From positions 1 to 64,000 of the forward strand of contig DUSI01000022.1 of assembly GCA_012842685.1 (NCBI GenBank): a stretch of 64,000 bases of DNA, given 5' to 3'. The notes under the pieces are model-generated. The model searched no databases. It was not told the DNA's origin and saw only the letters and a program-made list of their open reading frames with translations. The stretch comes from Candidatus Fermentithermobacillaceae bacterium. Lineage in GTDB: Bacteria; Bacillota; Sulfobacillia; Fermentithermobacillales; Fermentithermobacillaceae. The position numbers and the translations under genes are program-made. Numbering within the stretch: the stretch's first letter is position 1; each line of letters opens with the position of its first letter. Of this stretch, positions 62,317-64,000 are shown piece after piece.

Positions 62317-63138
62317 ATGTCTGACGAGGTCATGGACTTTTACAACCGCTACGGTGAGAGGGAGTGGCGTAGGCTAGAGGTTGATCCTTACAGCTGGATC
62401 ACGTTTGTGCTGCACATGGACTTCATCAGGCCCCACCTTCGAGAGGGCATCAAGATATTGGATGCCGGGTGCGGCGCCGGCCGGTATTCGGTGGAGTTCG
62501 CACAGATGGGGTGCGACGTCACGCTCTTCGACATATCCGAAGTGCAGCTCAGCATAGCCAAAGCAAAACTTGAGGAAAGAAGACTGGAGAAGCATGTCTC
62601 CGGATACATCCAAGGGGATATCAGGGACCTGTCCGTGTTCCCCGACGAGTCTTTCGACGTCGTCGTGTGTTACGGCGCTCCCTTGTCTTACGTGATAGAT
62701 GGTCGCGAGAAAGCGATTCTTGAGTTCCACCGCGTGCTTAAAGCCGGCGGGGTCCTCGCAGTGAGCGTCAACAGCAAGTGGGGCGTGTTCAAGAGCATTC
62801 TGGGAAGGAACACTCAGGGCTTCTTCAACCGGCCTGAGTACTGGTATATTGACCGCGTTCTCGCTTCGGGGGACTTGCCCAAACACCCGGAGGTTCACCA
62901 CCCTCCCAGGCACTTCTTCGAGGCCGCTGAACTCCGTGAGCTGCTGGAGTCGGCCTCGTTTAAGGACATCGTCCTTGCTTCAAGTCCCTGCATACTCTCG
63001 GGAAGCTGGCAACAGGCAAACGAGGTATTGAAGGACGAGGCGGCGTACAAGACGCTTCTGGACATTGAGCTCCGGGTTTACCAGAAGCCGAGCATGGTTG
63101 ATAGCGGGGAGTTCCTTATGGCCAAGGGCAGAAAGTGA
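62317..63138 (+). CDS. Class I SAM-dependent methyltransferase
   Basis: 273 residues. Motif I ILDAGCGAGRYSVEFAQMG, acidic loop VTLFDISEVQL, motif II SFDVVVCYGAPLSYVI, motif III LKAGGVLAVSVNS. ATG at 62317 has GGAGGT 6 nt upstream. The C-terminal half (HHPPRHFFEAAELRELLESASF) is typical of small-molecule methyltransferases. Not closely like the one at 11018. Substrate unknown. Confidence 0.85.
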   Translation: MSDEVMDFYNRYGEREWRRLEVDPYSWITFVLHMDFIRPHLREGIKILDAGCGAGRYSVEFAQMGCDVTLFDISEVQLSIAKAKLEERRLEKHVSGYIQGDIRDLSVFPDESFDVVVCYGAPLSYVIDGREKAILEFHRVLKAGGVLAVSVNSKWGVFKSILGRNTQGFFNRPEYWYIDRVLASGDLPKHPEVHHPPRHFFEAAELRELLESASFKDIVLASSPCILSGSWQQANEVLKDEAAYKTLLDIELRVYQKPSMVDSGEFLMAKGRK

Positions 63139-63231
63139 GGTTGTGCGACCCGAGGGATGAACACATACGTAGGACAAAGCAGTTCAGAGAAGCGCGCAGG
63201 TAACGCAGTCTAGCGAGAAAAGGGGATTGAG

Positions 63232-63687
63232 ATGCCAAACATAGAGCTCACCAACATGTGCATGATCTATGACCGGGTAAATAACAAAGTCCTGGTACAG
63301 GAACGTATGAAGAGCTGGCCGGGGATCTCCTTTCCAGGCGGACACGTCCGTGACGGAGAGAGCATTGTCGAGTCAACCATACGGGAGGTCAAAGAGGAGA
63401 CAGGACTCATTGTCTCAAACCTGCGCCTCTGTGGGGTGATTTACTGGTACAACGATGAAACCAAGGATAGATACTTCGTGTTCAACTTCAAGACAGATAC
63501 ATACAGCGGTGAGCTCATCAAGGAGACGGATGAGGGAAGAGTGTTTTGGGTAGATGTTGATGTATTGCCCACACTAAACCTTTCGCGTGGACTCCTAGAG
63601 CGCTTGCCGATGTTCTTGGAAGACAAGTATAGCGAGGGTTTCGGCACATGGAATCACAAGGGAGATAGCAGGCTGAGATTTTTCTAA
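63232..63687 (+). CDS. NUDIX hydrolase
   Basis: 151 residues. The NUDIX box GGHVRDGESIVESTIREVKEETGL matches GX5EX7REUXEEXGU exactly, so it should cleave nucleoside-diphosphate-linked substrates. It resembles MutT-like 8-oxo-dGTPase proteins, with LVQERMKSWPGISFPGG before the box. ATG with AAGGGG 6 nt upstream. The sequence is more AT-rich than the core region, in keeping with a transferred segment. Confidence 0.88.
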   Translation: MPNIELTNMCMIYDRVNNKVLVQERMKSWPGISFPGGHVRDGESIVESTIREVKEETGLIVSNLRLCGVIYWYNDETKDRYFVFNFKTDTYSGELIKETDEGRVFWVDVDVLPTLNLSRGLLERLPMFLEDKYSEGFGTWNHKGDSRLRFF

Positions 63688-63750
63688 GGTATCGCAGCAA
63701 CTGGACAGGATATACGCAGGACATCCAGGTTTCTCAGGATGAAGGCTATT

Positions 63751-64000
63751 TTATCCCTTACCTTGTCCCGGTCTATCACGGACGTATGCCTCCCTCAAGA
63801 ATCTGTCGTACTCCCTGCTTACTTCCCGGTAAAAGGGCGCAAAGTCCCCATAAACCTTGAAGACGTACTCGCGGAAGTCTGACAGCGCAACGGGATCTCT
63901 TTCGAAGATTACCTTCGCGGTCTCAAGGACCCTAAACTGAAAGATAACGTCGGCATCATTCAGGCACAGCACATTGATATCATCTTCTCGGCAAATACCT
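63751..64000 (-). CDS. MntA-like nucleotidyltransferase, 5' end outside window
   Basis: The frame is open to the right edge; only the C-terminal ~82 residues are seen (EDDINVLCLNDADVIFQFRVLETAKVIFERDP ... YGDFAPFYREVSREYDRFL). The DDINVLCLNDA block, GK-like AKVIFERDP and final helices fit small MNT-type nucleotidyltransferases, many of which are antitoxins to HEPN toxins. Whether a HEPN partner exists lies outside the window. Confidence 0.6.
   Translation of the reverse strand, partial: GICREDDINVLCLNDADVIFQFRVLETAKVIFERDPVALSDFREYVFKVYGDFAPFYREVSREYDRFLREAYVRDRPGQGKG

Noticed and set aside
1-64000. CRISPR array or complete transposon
   Set aside because: No regularly spaced direct repeats of 25-40 bp and no transposase gene were seen; the only mobile-element trace is the integrase fragment at 37311.

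Overview
The window looks like one chromosomal segment from a GC-rich, Gram-positive, endospore-forming member of the Bacillota (Firmicutes). Three things point there. SpoIIE, TilS and FtsH lie in the order spoIIE-tilS-ftsH, a conserved Firmicutes arrangement. A surface protein joins GerMN and SLH modules. Strong AGGAGG-type ribosome sites sit in front of many TTG and GTG starts; where two starts compete I moved the boundary to the one with the better site. No CRISPR array, rRNA, plasmid or complete mobile element is visible.

Layout. 1-12.4 kb: almost all minus strand. It holds an unknown methyltransferase, an M24 peptidase, a YmfF/YmfH-type M16 pair, hutH and hutI (histidine breakdown), a small tail-anchored-like protein, fhs (formyl-THF synthesis), an ECF transporter S component and the type III pantothenate kinase coaX. 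12.4-18.5 kb: a 1540-residue regulator (kinase-like domain, AAA ATPase, helical repeats, LuxR HTH) diverges from a small XRE regulator and an orphan OmpR-type response regulator. 18.5-29.6 kb: ftsH, tilS, spoIIE, a GerMN-SLH protein, an S66 LD-carboxypeptidase, a type II pantothenate kinase and a PrcB-like lipoprotein. 29.8-37 kb: the copper ATPase copA and a full liv branched-chain amino acid ABC operon.

37-43.5 kb: an integrase tail fragment, a small membrane protein, tRNA-Lys(CTT) and tRNA-Met(CAT), a TIM-barrel protein, a six-cysteine protein, an ABC-2 export trio and an unknown winged-helix-like protein. 43.5-50 kb: a NitT/TauT (sulfonate/nitrate/taurine-like) ABC operon, then a glycosyltransferase, an O-antigen-ligase-like protein and a DUF4330-like protein. 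50-57.8 kb: feoA-feoB, a putative zincin, a small Phe/Ile/Pro/Arg-rich protein, and a metal module of Crp/Fnr regulator, free HMA protein and unusual P-type ATPase, with a TTGAC-N4-GTCAA operator-like palindrome.

57.9-64 kb is accessory in character. It has an acetyltransferase, a frameshifted histidine phosphatase fused to an acetyltransferase remnant, a frameshifted S41 peptidase lipoprotein, an N-terminally truncated Fic protein followed by a cluster of TTGCAG/CTGCAA half-sites, a methyltransferase, a NUDIX hydrolase and the end of a MntA-like nucleotidyltransferase.

The least explained items are the kinase-like regulator that has lost its catalytic residues, the P-type ATPase with CPG and SEHHL motifs, two pantothenate kinases of unrelated fold classes, the two half-site arrays, and matching hairpins between the binding-protein and permease genes of two unrelated ABC operons. 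All family names come from reading motifs by eye; no database search was run.
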